Below are positions 1 through 8,174 of a stretch of DNA of 26,823 bases, piece after piece (positions within the stretch are counted from its first letter, which is position 1; every line of letters begins with the position of its first letter). A program made the translations under genes and the position numbers. Source of the DNA: CAZZNQ01 sp964655775 (GTDB taxonomy: Bacteria; Planctomycetota; Brocadiia; SM23-32); assembly GCA_964655775.1 (NCBI GenBank), contig CAZZNQ010000060.1, positions 1-26,823 of the forward strand. The letters run 5' to 3'. Below the pieces are notes generated by a model. That model was not told the DNA's origin and made no database searches. It saw only the letters and a list, made by a program, of their open reading frames with translations.

Positions 1-329
<329 letters not shown>

Positions 330-340
330 GAGTCGCTCCC

Positions 341-1285
341 TCAGGTCCTCAGTTTCGGGTCCAGGGCGTCGCGCAGGGCGTCGCCGAACACGTTGAAGGT
401 CAGCACAAGCAGGAACAGGGCGCCGGCGGCGCCGGCCATGTGCCACCAGACACTCGGGTCACGGGCCAGCTCCATCTTGGCGTTGGAGATCATGGCGCCC
501 CAGGATACGGTGGAAGGGCGCACGCCCACGCCGATGTAGCTGAGAACGGCCTCCGCCATCACGGTGCCGCTGAAGCCCAGCGTAAAGGTGATGATGACAA
601 TGTGGAACAGGTTGGGCATGATGTGCCGGAAGATGATGCGTCCGCGCCCCGCGCCGACCGCCCGGGCAGCAAGCACGTACTCCGACTCGCGCCGTTTGAG
701 GGTCTCGCCCCGCACAAGACGGCACAGGCCGACCCAGTTCGTAACGCCAAGGGCAATGCAGAGCTGGACGATCCCCTTGTTCATCACCGCCATCAGGGCG
801 ATGAGCAGCAGGATGCCGGGGATGCAGGCCAGGGTCGAGTAGACGTAGACGATTGCGTCGTCCACGAAGCCGCCGAAGTATCCCGCCACGATTCCGAACA
901 GCAGGCCGAGGGGCACGTAGATCAGGGCGGTCAGCACGCCGATGATCATCGCCGTGCGGATGCCTTTGACGGTCTTGTAGAGCACGTCGACGCCGTGAAT
1001 GTCCGTGCCCAGCAGGTGCTTGCCGGTCAGCGGCGGGACAAAGCTCTCGCTGCGGTCGGGCGCGCCCACCAGCTTCACGAATGCCCAGTCGATCACGCTG
1101 TGGCCGCGCACGCCGGTGCCGAGTTCGCTGCGGCTGACGCCGAAGGCCGGCACGAAGTCCAGTATCGCGAGCGCGAAGTAGACGCTGATGACGCCCAGGC
1201 AGACCATCGCCAGGCGGTTGTGACGGAGGCGGTGCCAGGCTTCCGCCCAGAGCGACCGCGCTTCCATGATCTCGGGATCGGTCAT
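341..1285 (-). CDS. ABC transporter permease, OppC/DppC type
   Basis: This 314-residue inner-membrane protein is one of two permease subunits of an oligopeptide/nickel-type importer. It has an N-terminal membrane segment (about residues 20-42), a soluble stretch containing the family motif LLGTDIHGVDV, then about five more membrane helices. The binding-protein-dependent permease coupling loop is visible as EYVLAARAVGAGRGRIIFRH, which docks on the ATPase. It ends with DALRDALDPKLR, the usual OppC/DppC ending. The ATG start at 1285 overlaps the stop of the upstream permease by 4 bp (ATGA), indicating translational coupling. Length and layout are normal for the family. The substrate is unknown; a neighbouring sulfatase makes a non-peptide ligand such as an oligosaccharide conceivable, but nothing shows it. 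Confidence 0.93.
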   Translation of the reverse strand: MTDPEIMEARSLWAEAWHRLRHNRLAMVCLGVISVYFALAILDFVPAFGVSRSELGTGVRGHSVIDWAFVKLVGAPDRSESFVPPLTGKHLLGTDIHGVDVLYKTVKGIRTAMIIGVLTALIYVPLGLLFGIVAGYFGGFVDDAIVYVYSTLACIPGILLLIALMAVMNKGIVQLCIALGVTNWVGLCRLVRGETLKRRESEYVLAARAVGAGRGRIIFRHIMPNLFHIVIITFTLGFSGTVMAEAVLSYIGVGVRPSTVSWGAMISNAKMELARDPSVWWHMAGAAGALFLLVLTFNVFGDALRDALDPKLRT

Positions 1286-2259
1286 CGCAGTCTCACGCGG
1301 GGGTCCACGAACGTGTAACTGATGTCCGTCATCAAATTGCCGGCCGCGAACAGCAGCCCGCCCAGGTACACCATCGCGCCCATGACGGGCGTGTCGCCGT
1401 TCTCGACCGCCTCGATGGTCATGTTGCCCAACCCCGGGATGCCGAAGAACTTCTCGAGCAGCAGCGAGCCCATGAACAGGAACGGTATGGCCAGCACGGT
1501 GCGGGTTAGGACGGGGATCATCGCGTTCTTGAGCACATGCTTGAACAGGACGGTGCGTTCGCCCAGCCCTTTGGCGCGCGCGGTGCGCACGTAGTCGCAG
1601 CTCAGCTCCTCCAGGAGCACCGTCCGATAGAAGCGCACGTCCGCCCCCAGCCGCGTCAGCACGGCAATGAGAACCGGCAACAGCAGGAACCTCGCCGCAC
1701 TGATGCCGCGAGCATACCCGTACACCGGGAACATCCGCAGGTACTGCGCGAAGACGTACTGCCCGGCCAGGATGTAGACGAGAATCGAGATGGACATGAA
1801 GGCGACGCAGACGACCACCGCCCCGAGGTCCAGGTAGGTGGCCCGGAAGAACGCCACGACCAGCGAGAGCGAGATGGCCACGGCCAGCGCCGCCAGGAAG
1901 ATAGGCACGGTGAGGGTAAGCGAGGGGACCATGCCGCGCCGGATCATGGTGCCGATTCTCTCGTGCGTCTTCTCGGACCGGCCGAACCGAAACGTGAGCA
2001 GCCCGCTCATGTGCTCGACGAAGCGCGTGTCCGTCACGTGGGCTATGCCCGTGGCGTCCTCGTTGTAGAACAGGCCCTTGTCCCATCCTCGGGCGCGGAT
2101 CAGATCCTCGATCTTGTCTTCCTCGGCGTAGCGGCCCAGTTCGCGCATGGCGCGGGCCCGGGGCGTGAACACGACCTCGAACAGCAGGAAGGTGACCAGG
2201 CAGATGCCGATGACCAGGGGTATGGTGTAGAGCACGCGCCGGATGATGTACGCGGTCAC
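1282..2259 (-). CDS. ABC transporter permease, OppB/DppB type
   Basis: This 325-residue inner-membrane permease pairs with the OppC-like subunit. The N-terminus MTAYIIRRVLYTIPLVIGI is typical of OppB/DppB. A periplasmic insert (about residues 35-100) follows the first helix, and the coupling loop is visible as CDYVRTARAKGLGERTVLFK. I chose the GTG at 2259 because AGGAGG lies six bases upstream and the protein then starts exactly where the family does. This start overlaps the stop of the binding-protein gene by 4 bp (GTGA). The extra-long reading frame upstream of the GTG runs inside the binding-protein gene and does not look like permease. Family membership is clear; the ligand is not. Confidence 0.93.
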   Translation of the reverse strand: MTAYIIRRVLYTIPLVIGICLVTFLLFEVVFTPRARAMRELGRYAEEDKIEDLIRARGWDKGLFYNEDATGIAHVTDTRFVEHMSGLLTFRFGRSEKTHERIGTMIRRGMVPSLTLTVPIFLAALAVAISLSLVVAFFRATYLDLGAVVVCVAFMSISILVYILAGQYVFAQYLRMFPVYGYARGISAARFLLLPVLIAVLTRLGADVRFYRTVLLEELSCDYVRTARAKGLGERTVLFKHVLKNAMIPVLTRTVLAIPFLFMGSLLLEKFFGIPGLGNMTIEAVENGDTPVMGAMVYLGGLLFAAGNLMTDISYTFVDPRVRLR

Positions 2260-4184
2260 GTTCGGCCTCCTTCCGGTCTGCGGCCACGGGTCCGACCGCG
2301 TCCGAACGCGGCGAGCAAGCAGGCGCCGGTCAGGGCCACGCCCAGCACAACGGCCACCGGCAGGTAGTTGGGCCGATTCCATTGCCGCTGCAGCCTGCGC
2401 CGCATGTCCACGTCGATGTCCCGGTACTTGAGGAAGCCGCCCGTCATGCCGGTCGGCTTGAAGTTCTTGACCCAGGCGTGGTAGAGCGTGTAGGTGACCG
2501 GATGGTAGCTGGGGATCCAGACGGCGTCCTCCACGACCATGTCCACCATGCGGCGGATGATGGCCAGTCGCTCCGGTCCGTTCGGCATGGCCTTCATCTT
2601 GTCGAAGAGGCGATCGTACTCCGGATTCTGGTAGCTGGCGCGGTTCGGGCCGGGCGACTTGCGCGGTCCGTAGAAGAGCTGCAGGAAGTTCTCCGGATCG
2701 GGGTAGTCGAGCACCCAGCCGATCCCGAAAACCTGCAGCCGGCCCTCGGCCCCTTTGCGGAGGAACTCCGCCCAGGTGTTGGTTTCGATGTTGACTCGGA
2801 TGCCGATCTCTGCCATGTCGTCGGCGAACGCCTGCGCGGACTGTATCGCGGCCGGACCCGGCCTGCCGATATCGTAGGTGATCTCGAGCTGCTCGTCGTC
2901 CGGCCCGACACCGTCCGGGTAGCCCGCATCGGCCAGCCTCTCGCGGGCCTCATCGAGATCGAATCCTTTGTAGGGGTTGCGGAAGTCGGGATCGTAGCCG
3001 AACATGCCCGGGGGGATGGGGCCTTGGGCGGGTATGGCGCGGCCGTTCAGCAGCTTGTCGATGCGCCACTGCGTATCGAACGCGAGGCTCATCGCCTGCC
3101 GCAGCGCCTTGTTCTCGCCCAGCAGCGGGTCCTGCATGTTGAAGGCGACGTAGTTGACCTGCATCTCCGGCATCTTCGTGAGCCGGACGCCCTTCTCCCT
3201 GAACTCCTCGCTCAGCTCGTTCGCCGACGTGATGGCCTGGTCGAAGTGGTCCTTGGAGATCCCGGACGTGTCGCGGTAGCCTTGCAGGAAGTAGATCCAC
3301 GCCGGCTGGGCCTCGTAGATGATGGTGAAGTGGACCTCGTCCACGAACGGCAGGTGGCCCCCCGCTGCATCGAGCAGGCCGGCTTCCCGATCGCCGGGTT
3401 CGCCCTCGTCGGGGTAGTACTCGGTCCGATAGTTGGGGTTCCGTTCGAGGATGAGCTTCCAGCGCTTGTGCCATTCTTTCAGGCGGAATGCGCCGCTGCC
3501 GACGGGATGGTTGGCTATGTCCGGCCCGTAGAATTCCACCGCCTCGCGGGGCACGGCGGCCGTGTAGCTCATGGACAGGGCGTACTTTAGCTGCGGGAAG
3601 GGCTCGGTCAGGCGGATCTGCAGCGTATGGTCGTCCAGGGCGCGGACGCCCTCGATGCTGCGGTCGTAGTTCATCGGTTCGTTGGCGGCCGCTTTCTCCA
3701 CCGACTCCTCGTGCCAGGCGTCCAGCCCCACCACCTTGCCCTGCAGCAGCCACCAGCCGCGCGGCCTGGTGCCCTGGTCGGCCAGGCGCTTGATCTGGTA
3801 GACGACGTCGTGCGCCGTCACCTCCCGGCCGCGGCCGTCCGTCGCCACGAAACACGGATCGTCGTGGAAGAGCACACCCTCCTTCATCTGGATCGTGTAC
3901 GTGAGGCCGTCGTCGGAGATCTCCGGCATGGCGGCGGCCAGGCGGGGTTTCAGCTCGTACGGCCGCTTCAGATAGTGATACTCGTAGAGCCCCTCGTACA
4001 TCTGGCTGATGATACTCTCGGACAGGACATCGCCCGCCTGGACGGGGTCGAGGCTGTGGGGGTCCTCTCGGAGCACCTCGTACATGATCTTTCGGTCGCG
4101 CGCGGGAGGGTAGGGGTCATTCGAGCAGCCACCGAGCACGAGGGTGAGCAGGGCGGCTGCGATCAGGCTTGGGACGGTCTTCAA
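2256..4184 (-). CDS. Extracellular solute-binding protein, family 5 (OppA/DppA-like lipoprotein)
   Basis: This 642-residue protein is the ligand receptor of the importer. A signal peptide ends in the lipobox LGGC with the lipidated cysteine at residue 20, so it should be exported and lipid-anchored. The mature part shows the SBP family 5 pattern: EDPHSLDPVQ near the start, DDGLTYTIQMKEGVLFHDD, then ALRQAMSLAFD and GIGWVLDYPDPENFLQLFYG. TTG at 4184 is chosen because an AGAGGG ribosome site lies eight bases upstream and translation then begins directly with MKTV and a clean signal peptide. The GTG at 4193 has no room for a ribosome site. It is longer than many OppA proteins and has an unusual C-terminal hydrophobic helix (about residues 607-627, PVAVVLGVALTGACLLAAF) followed by an arginine-rich tail, which looks like a second membrane anchor. 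It is first in the operon, behind a good promoter. Confidence 0.9.
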   Translation of the reverse strand: MKTVPSLIAAALLTLVLGGCSNDPYPPARDRKIMYEVLREDPHSLDPVQAGDVLSESIISQMYEGLYEYHYLKRPYELKPRLAAAMPEISDDGLTYTIQMKEGVLFHDDPCFVATDGRGREVTAHDVVYQIKRLADQGTRPRGWWLLQGKVVGLDAWHEESVEKAAANEPMNYDRSIEGVRALDDHTLQIRLTEPFPQLKYALSMSYTAAVPREAVEFYGPDIANHPVGSGAFRLKEWHKRWKLILERNPNYRTEYYPDEGEPGDREAGLLDAAGGHLPFVDEVHFTIIYEAQPAWIYFLQGYRDTSGISKDHFDQAITSANELSEEFREKGVRLTKMPEMQVNYVAFNMQDPLLGENKALRQAMSLAFDTQWRIDKLLNGRAIPAQGPIPPGMFGYDPDFRNPYKGFDLDEARERLADAGYPDGVGPDDEQLEITYDIGRPGPAAIQSAQAFADDMAEIGIRVNIETNTWAEFLRKGAEGRLQVFGIGWVLDYPDPENFLQLFYGPRKSPGPNRASYQNPEYDRLFDKMKAMPNGPERLAIIRRMVDMVVEDAVWIPSYHPVTYTLYHAWVKNFKPTGMTGGFLKYRDIDVDMRRRLQRQWNRPNYLPVAVVLGVALTGACLLAAFGRGRTRGRRPEGGRT

Positions 4185-4250
4185 GGCGGACACCCTCTTC
4201 CATCGTCGGACCAGCGCGGCAGCCCGCCGGCGCACGACGAGCCCGGATAC

Positions 4251-4280
4251 TAGATAGCACGCGGCCGCAGACGGTGTCAA
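4251..4280 (-). promoter_or_regulatory. Sigma70-like promoter of the Opp-type operon
   Basis: On the minus strand TTGACA (4280-4275) is followed after 18 bp by TATCTA (4256-4251). Transcription would start near 4244, giving a leader of about 60 bases before the TTG start at 4184. Its -35 box lies only 23 bp from the -35 box of the divergent sulfatase promoter, so one regulator bound between them could affect both. Confidence 0.55.
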
Positions 4281-4303
4281 CCAAGGCACGTCGCTCCATG
4301 CCC

Positions 4304-4332
4304 TTGAGAGGCCCCGCCGGGCGGCGTATGCT
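4304..4332 (+). promoter_or_regulatory. Sigma70-like promoter of the sulfatase gene at 4397
   Basis: TTGAGA (4304-4309), a 17-bp GC-rich spacer, then TATGCT (4327-4332). The expected start site is near 4339, about 58 bases before the ATG. It matches the box pattern of the other promoters read in this window. Confidence 0.55.
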
Positions 4333-4396
4333 ACCGGTTCGGGCCGTCGCCCCCGGCGCGCCTGGCAGCAGACGCCAGTTTACTCGGAGACTTGAT

Positions 4397-5770
4397 ATGA
4401 AACGCCCCAACGTCCTCCTGCTCTACACCGACCAGCAGCGCTGGGATACCATTGGGTGCGCGGGCTATCCGCACATGCACACGCCGAATCTGGATGCGCT
4501 GGCCGCGCGCGGCGTCCTGTTCGAGAACGCTTTCTGCAACAACCCCGTCTGCATGCCCAGCCGCCAAAGCATGCTGAGCGGCCGGTATCCGTCCGTGGTG
4601 GGCTGCACGTGCAACGGCATCGAGATGCCGACCGACATGCCCACGCTGTGGACGGTGCTCCAGCCCTACGGCTACCACGCCGCCAGCATCGGCAAGCTGC
4701 ACTTCCGCAACCACTCCAACCGCGACCACCGAGAGCCCCATCCTGCCTACGGGCTCGACACGCTGATCGTTTCGGACGAGCCCGGCTGCTACGAGGACGC
4801 CTACATCAAGTGGGTGCGGGAACGCGACCCCGCGCAGGTTGAGAACTGCCGCTGCGGCACCCCGCCAGCCTGGACGGGGCGCGCGTTCGACAAGCCCCGG
4901 GGTGTGACGGATCCCTATGCCTTCGAGGGCCCGGAGGACATGACGCATTCGGCCTTCGTTGCGGACGAGATGGTGGATTTCCTCCACCGATGCCGGGGCA
5001 AGTCGTTCTTCGCCATCGCCGGGTTCTTCGCACCGCACAATCCCCTGAATCCGCCGCAGCGGTTCGTCGACATGTACGACCCGGCCGAACTGCCGCTTCC
5101 GGCGATGAAGGACGGCGAGAACCGCCTGGGTGTATCGCGGGGGGAATGGATGAACGTGCGCGCCCACTACTACGCCCTGGTGAGCCACGTGGACGACCAG
5201 GTGGGACGGATCCTGTCCGCGCTGGACGAGGCCGGGCTGCGGGACGAGACGCTGGTGGTTTTTACGGCGGATCACGGCGAGCACCTGGGCGACCACGGCG
5301 CCGTTACCAAGGGCCCGCCCGGACTCGAAAGCTGCACGCGCGTGCCTCTGATCGTTTCCTGGCCGGGCCGGATTCCGCAAGGCGTCATCAGGTCCGAGAT
5401 CGTGGAGGCGGTGGACTTCGCGCCGACCGTGCTGGACTACTGCGGCGTGCAGGTGCCGCCCTTCATGCAGGGCCGGTCCTACCGTCCGCTGCTGGACGGA
5501 GGCACCTACGAGCCGCGACGCTCCGCTTTCATCGAGCATCGACGGCCGTTCGGCCACTCCTGGAAGACGCTGCGCACCGACGATTACCTGTACTGTGCTG
5601 AAAGGCGGGGCGAGGAGCGGCTATACGATCGGCGCACGGACCCCCACGAGCTGAATGATGTGGCGGCCGAGTCCGAGTATGCGATGGCGCTCGGCGAGAT
5701 GCGGGCGGAGCTGCTCCGTCGGTGGTTCGACGTGGAGAGCCAGTACCCGCTGCCCACCGGTCGCTACTGA
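4397..5770 (+). CDS. Sulfatase (formylglycine-type), cytoplasmic
   Basis: This 457-residue arylsulfatase-family enzyme hydrolyses sulfate esters. The active-site signature CMPSRQSMLSGRYP places the cysteine to be converted to formylglycine at residue 52. Metal-binding residues are visible in LLYTDQQRWD (D12, Q13) and in FTADHGEHLGDHG, with supporting lysines in GKLHF and TKGPPG. The ATG at 4397 follows GGAGA by seven bases and gives the standard family N-terminus (KRPNVLLLYTD); upstream extensions have no ribosome site. There is no signal peptide, so it should work in the cytoplasm on imported sulfated mono- or oligosaccharides, unlike most secreted planctomycete sulfatases. It diverges from an importer operon, which may supply the substrate. 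Sulfatase subfamily and substrate cannot be assigned by eye. The CxPSR motif implies dependence on a maturation enzyme not found in this window. Confidence 0.92.
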   Translation: MKRPNVLLLYTDQQRWDTIGCAGYPHMHTPNLDALAARGVLFENAFCNNPVCMPSRQSMLSGRYPSVVGCTCNGIEMPTDMPTLWTVLQPYGYHAASIGKLHFRNHSNRDHREPHPAYGLDTLIVSDEPGCYEDAYIKWVRERDPAQVENCRCGTPPAWTGRAFDKPRGVTDPYAFEGPEDMTHSAFVADEMVDFLHRCRGKSFFAIAGFFAPHNPLNPPQRFVDMYDPAELPLPAMKDGENRLGVSRGEWMNVRAHYYALVSHVDDQVGRILSALDEAGLRDETLVVFTADHGEHLGDHGAVTKGPPGLESCTRVPLIVSWPGRIPQGVIRSEIVEAVDFAPTVLDYCGVQVPPFMQGRSYRPLLDGGTYEPRRSAFIEHRRPFGHSWKTLRTDDYLYCAERRGEERLYDRRTDPHELNDVAAESEYAMALGEMRAELLRRWFDVESQYPLPTGRY

Positions 5771-5778
5771 AACGGGCC

Positions 5779-7323
5779 TCAGATGCTGCGGTATCGGACG
5801 CAGTTGCGCCCGTCCGCTTTGGCCAGGTACAGGCACTGATCTGCTTCGTGCAGAAGCGTTTCCGGGGCCACCTCTGCGCTTACCTGCTCCAGGTGCAGAA
5901 GTCCGATGCTGCTGGTGATCCCTTCGAAGTCGTCGAGCCAGTCGGGCGAGACGTTTGCCACCCGCTGGCGTATGCGCTCGCCCACGTCCAGCGCGGCTTC
6001 CAGTGGAATGCCCGGCAACAGGATCACGAACTCGTCGCCACCGTAACGGCAGACCACGTCGTCGCGACGCACGCTCCTCAGCAGGTACTTAGCGAACTCC
6101 TTCAGCACCGTATCGCCTGCCAGATGCCCCAGCCTGTCGTTCACCCACTTGAACCGGTCCACGTCCAGGAAGATCAGCGCCATGGGCAGCTTCTCCGCCG
6201 CAGTTGCGGCTATACGGTCCCGCAGGTGGTTCATGAACTCGCCGCGCGTCATGGCGTCGGTCAGGTCGTCGTAGGCGGCCCTCTTTTTCGCCTTCTCGTG
6301 GGCGGCTTCCAGTTCGGAGAGCGCGTTGCGCGTCTTATCCGCCTGCACCTGGTATTCGCGGAATCCGGCTTCCATCTCCGCGGCAAGCTGCACCATCTTG
6401 CGCAGCCCGTTGGCCCGGATTTCCTCGTATGAATGGAGCTGTTCGGGGTCCAGATCGAAGGCGCCGGCGGCGCGCTCGACGGTCGCGCCGACCTGCCGGA
6501 GTATCTCCTGGCCGACGGCGTTCTCCAGCCCGTATTCCCGCTTTAGGGCCCGGAGCGCATTGGCGTGTTTGATGTTGCAGTCGGCGCCGTTGAACACCTG
6601 GGCAACTGTGTCCGCGATGCGCAGCAGTTCGGCCGTCTGCCTGACCTGTTCGGGCAGCCCGTCGAGCACCTCTTCGCCGGTGCAATGGTGGTGGAGAATC
6701 GGCGCGTGCACCTCCTGGGGCAGGTGCCATTTTGCCAGCAGCCCGCTGCCCACTTCCATGTGTGTGGTGCCCAGGATGCACTGCTCTATCTCGTGCAAAT
6801 CGCCCGCTTCGTCCTCGGTCTCGGCCAGTACCAGGCTGTACTGCTCCGGCATGGCGCAGCTCAGCGCCAGCATGCCCACGTCCTGCAGTACGCCGGCGGT
6901 GAATGCCTCCTCGGGATCATGGCGGCGCGTGTGTCTGGCCAGGATTCTGGCCGCGTTGGACGTGGTCAACGCGTGGCGCCAGAAGCGATGGGAGTCGAAC
7001 TCCTGGTCCGGTTGTGCACCGGCCGATAGGGCGTATCCCAGCACGGTTGCGTGGGTCAGCCGGAGGCCCAGCCGGGTCAGCGCGCTGCGGATCGACGTGA
7101 TCCGAGTGACCCCGCCCAGAAGACAGGAGTTGGCCATCCCCATGATGCGGACGGTGAGCGCAGCATCGGACGAGACCAGCGCTCCGAGCTCGCCGAAGTC
7201 GACATCGTCCTCGGTGCACCTGGCCATAATGGTCGCCAGCACCGGTGGCACACTGGGCAAGTAGTCGCTGTTGCAGATGCGGGCGGCTACGCTTGCCGCC
7301 GTTGTGGTGCCGTCAACGTCCAC
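5779..7323 (-). CDS. HDOD-GGDEF protein (probable diguanylate cyclase)
   Basis: This 514-residue soluble protein has an N-terminal HDOD domain (about residues 15-280), a coiled-coil linker rich in A, E and K (about 300-348), and a C-terminal GGDEF domain (about 350-514). The GGDEF motif is intact at 428-432 (YGGDEF), metal-binding FLDVD lies at 385-389, and an inhibitory I-site RRDD sits five residues before GGDEF. It should therefore make cyclic di-GMP and be feedback-inhibited. The HDOD part reads LQDVG where a catalytic HD phosphohydrolase has HD, as expected for this non-catalytic signalling domain. GTG at 7323 is chosen because AGGAGG lies eight bases upstream. The gene ends 8 bp from the convergent sulfatase stop. 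The input signal is unknown. Confidence 0.92.
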   Translation of the reverse strand: MDVDGTTTAASVAARICNSDYLPSVPPVLATIMARCTEDDVDFGELGALVSSDAALTVRIMGMANSCLLGGVTRITSIRSALTRLGLRLTHATVLGYALSAGAQPDQEFDSHRFWRHALTTSNAARILARHTRRHDPEEAFTAGVLQDVGMLALSCAMPEQYSLVLAETEDEAGDLHEIEQCILGTTHMEVGSGLLAKWHLPQEVHAPILHHHCTGEEVLDGLPEQVRQTAELLRIADTVAQVFNGADCNIKHANALRALKREYGLENAVGQEILRQVGATVERAAGAFDLDPEQLHSYEEIRANGLRKMVQLAAEMEAGFREYQVQADKTRNALSELEAAHEKAKKRAAYDDLTDAMTRGEFMNHLRDRIAATAAEKLPMALIFLDVDRFKWVNDRLGHLAGDTVLKEFAKYLLRSVRRDDVVCRYGGDEFVILLPGIPLEAALDVGERIRQRVANVSPDWLDDFEGITSSIGLLHLEQVSAEVAPETLLHEADQCLYLAKADGRNCVRYRSI

Positions 7324-7533
7324 AGGTATCCCCTCCTATGCGGTAGGTCCCGCCGAGGCGGGCGTCTTGCACCGGGCACAGCGTACCCGGCCACCGGGGC
7401 CGGTTTCAAGCTTTCCGGGCCACCCGTTGCCCGGTGCTTCGGGAGGCGGGCACAAAGGCGGCAGATTGGGGAACCCCGGCACCCGTCCGAAGTGGCATGG
7501 CTGACCGGTTTCCTGGCGCGTTGCGCGCAGCAC
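7324..7533. other. Gap between the GGDEF gene and the feo promoter; no convincing gene
   Basis: GC-rich sequence holding the AGGAGG ribosome site of the leftward GGDEF gene (about 7332-7337). A leftward open frame from GTG at 7533 to TAG at 7336 ends in a CxxC motif (VRCARCKTP) and stops 12 bp before the GGDEF start. It has no ribosome site, and its start lies at the -35 box of the feo promoter. I therefore do not call it a gene. No clear leftward promoter was found. Confidence 0.4.
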
Positions 7534-7562
7534 TTGACAGATGGAGCAGCGGTCGGTATCCT
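7534..7562 (+). promoter_or_regulatory. Sigma70-like promoter of the feo operon
   Basis: TTGACA (7534-7539), a 17-bp spacer, then TATCCT (7557-7562). This is the strongest box match in the window. The start site should fall near 7569, inside the palindromic element that begins at 7565. A repressor bound there would block the polymerase, the usual arrangement for iron-dependent repression. Confidence 0.6.
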
Positions 7563-7564
7563 TA

Positions 7565-7600
7565 TTTTAGGGGAGTAAAACTTTTTTAGCTGGGGCAAAA
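7565..7600 (+). promoter_or_regulatory. Candidate operator: imperfect palindrome plus a direct repeat at the feo start site
   Basis: TTTTAGGGGAGTAAAA (7565-7580) has inverted arms TTTTA/TAAAA around a 6-bp centre. A related copy TTTTAGCTGGGGCAAAA (7584-7600) begins 19 bp later, about two helical turns, and runs up to the first gene's ATG. AT-rich arms stand out sharply against the GC-rich surroundings. Position over the start site and the neighbouring DtxR-family gene suggest an autoregulatory metal-responsive operator. The sequence does not match the classical DtxR box closely, so the assignment is inference. Confidence 0.4.
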
Positions 7601-7601
7601 A

Positions 7602-8144
7602 ATGCCTTCCCTTCTCTCCGCCCGGATGCAGGATTATCTGGAGGCCGTTCTTCTTCTGGAGCGGGACAACCCGGTAACGCGGCCCGGCGAGATAGCTGAG
7701 CAGCTAGGGGTCAGCAATCCCACCGTTACCGCCGCTCTGAAGAAGCTGGCCGACGAGGGCTACGTCGAGCACGAAAGCTACGGCTACGTGCGCCTGACGG
7801 AAAGGGGCCAGAAAGCCGCGCAGGCGGTCGCCCGACGGCACCGGCTCCTCAAGGAGTTCCTTCACAGGGTACTCGGCGTGGGCGAGGAGCGGGCCGCCGA
7901 AGACGCTTGCCGCCTCGAGCACCACATCTCATCGGAGTCCGCCGAACGCCTGGCATCCTTCGTTCGGTTCCTGGACGTCTGTCCGCGCGCGGGGAAAGAT
8001 CTGCTGGAACGCTTCCGCTGTTTCACCGGGGACGGGCCCGGACCGAGAGGTCGCGAGTCGAATTGCCGTGAGCGCTGCCTCGCCGAATGCGTGGCCGAAC
8101 TGCAGGAACACGGCTGCCCGCCATGTCCACGAAGCGACGACTGA
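7602..8144 (+). CDS. DtxR-family metal-dependent transcriptional regulator
   Basis: This 180-residue protein has a DtxR/MntR-type winged helix (about residues 8-75; recognition helix in SNPTVTAALKKLADEGYV) followed by the metal-binding and dimerisation domain (about 78-145). The primary-site pattern CRLEH is kept: C103, E106 and H107, with H80 matching DtxR H79. The positions equal to DtxR E83 and H98 are lysine (K84) and alanine (A99), so the ancillary metal site looks incomplete. The C-terminal tail is cysteine-rich (C155, C159, C163, C172, C175; also C127 and C140) and may bind a metal or iron-sulfur cluster. There is no SH3-like domain. The ATG at 7602 follows GGGG by six bases. It lies 30 bp before feoB and probably represses this operon when ferrous iron is plentiful. 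Confidence 0.88.
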   Translation: MPSLLSARMQDYLEAVLLLERDNPVTRPGEIAEQLGVSNPTVTAALKKLADEGYVEHESYGYVRLTERGQKAAQAVARRHRLLKEFLHRVLGVGEERAAEDACRLEHHISSESAERLASFVRFLDVCPRAGKDLLERFRCFTGDGPGPRGRESNCRERCLAECVAELQEHGCPPCPRSDD

Positions 8145-8174
8145 TTTCTCCCCGACACAAGAGAGTATGGTTTG

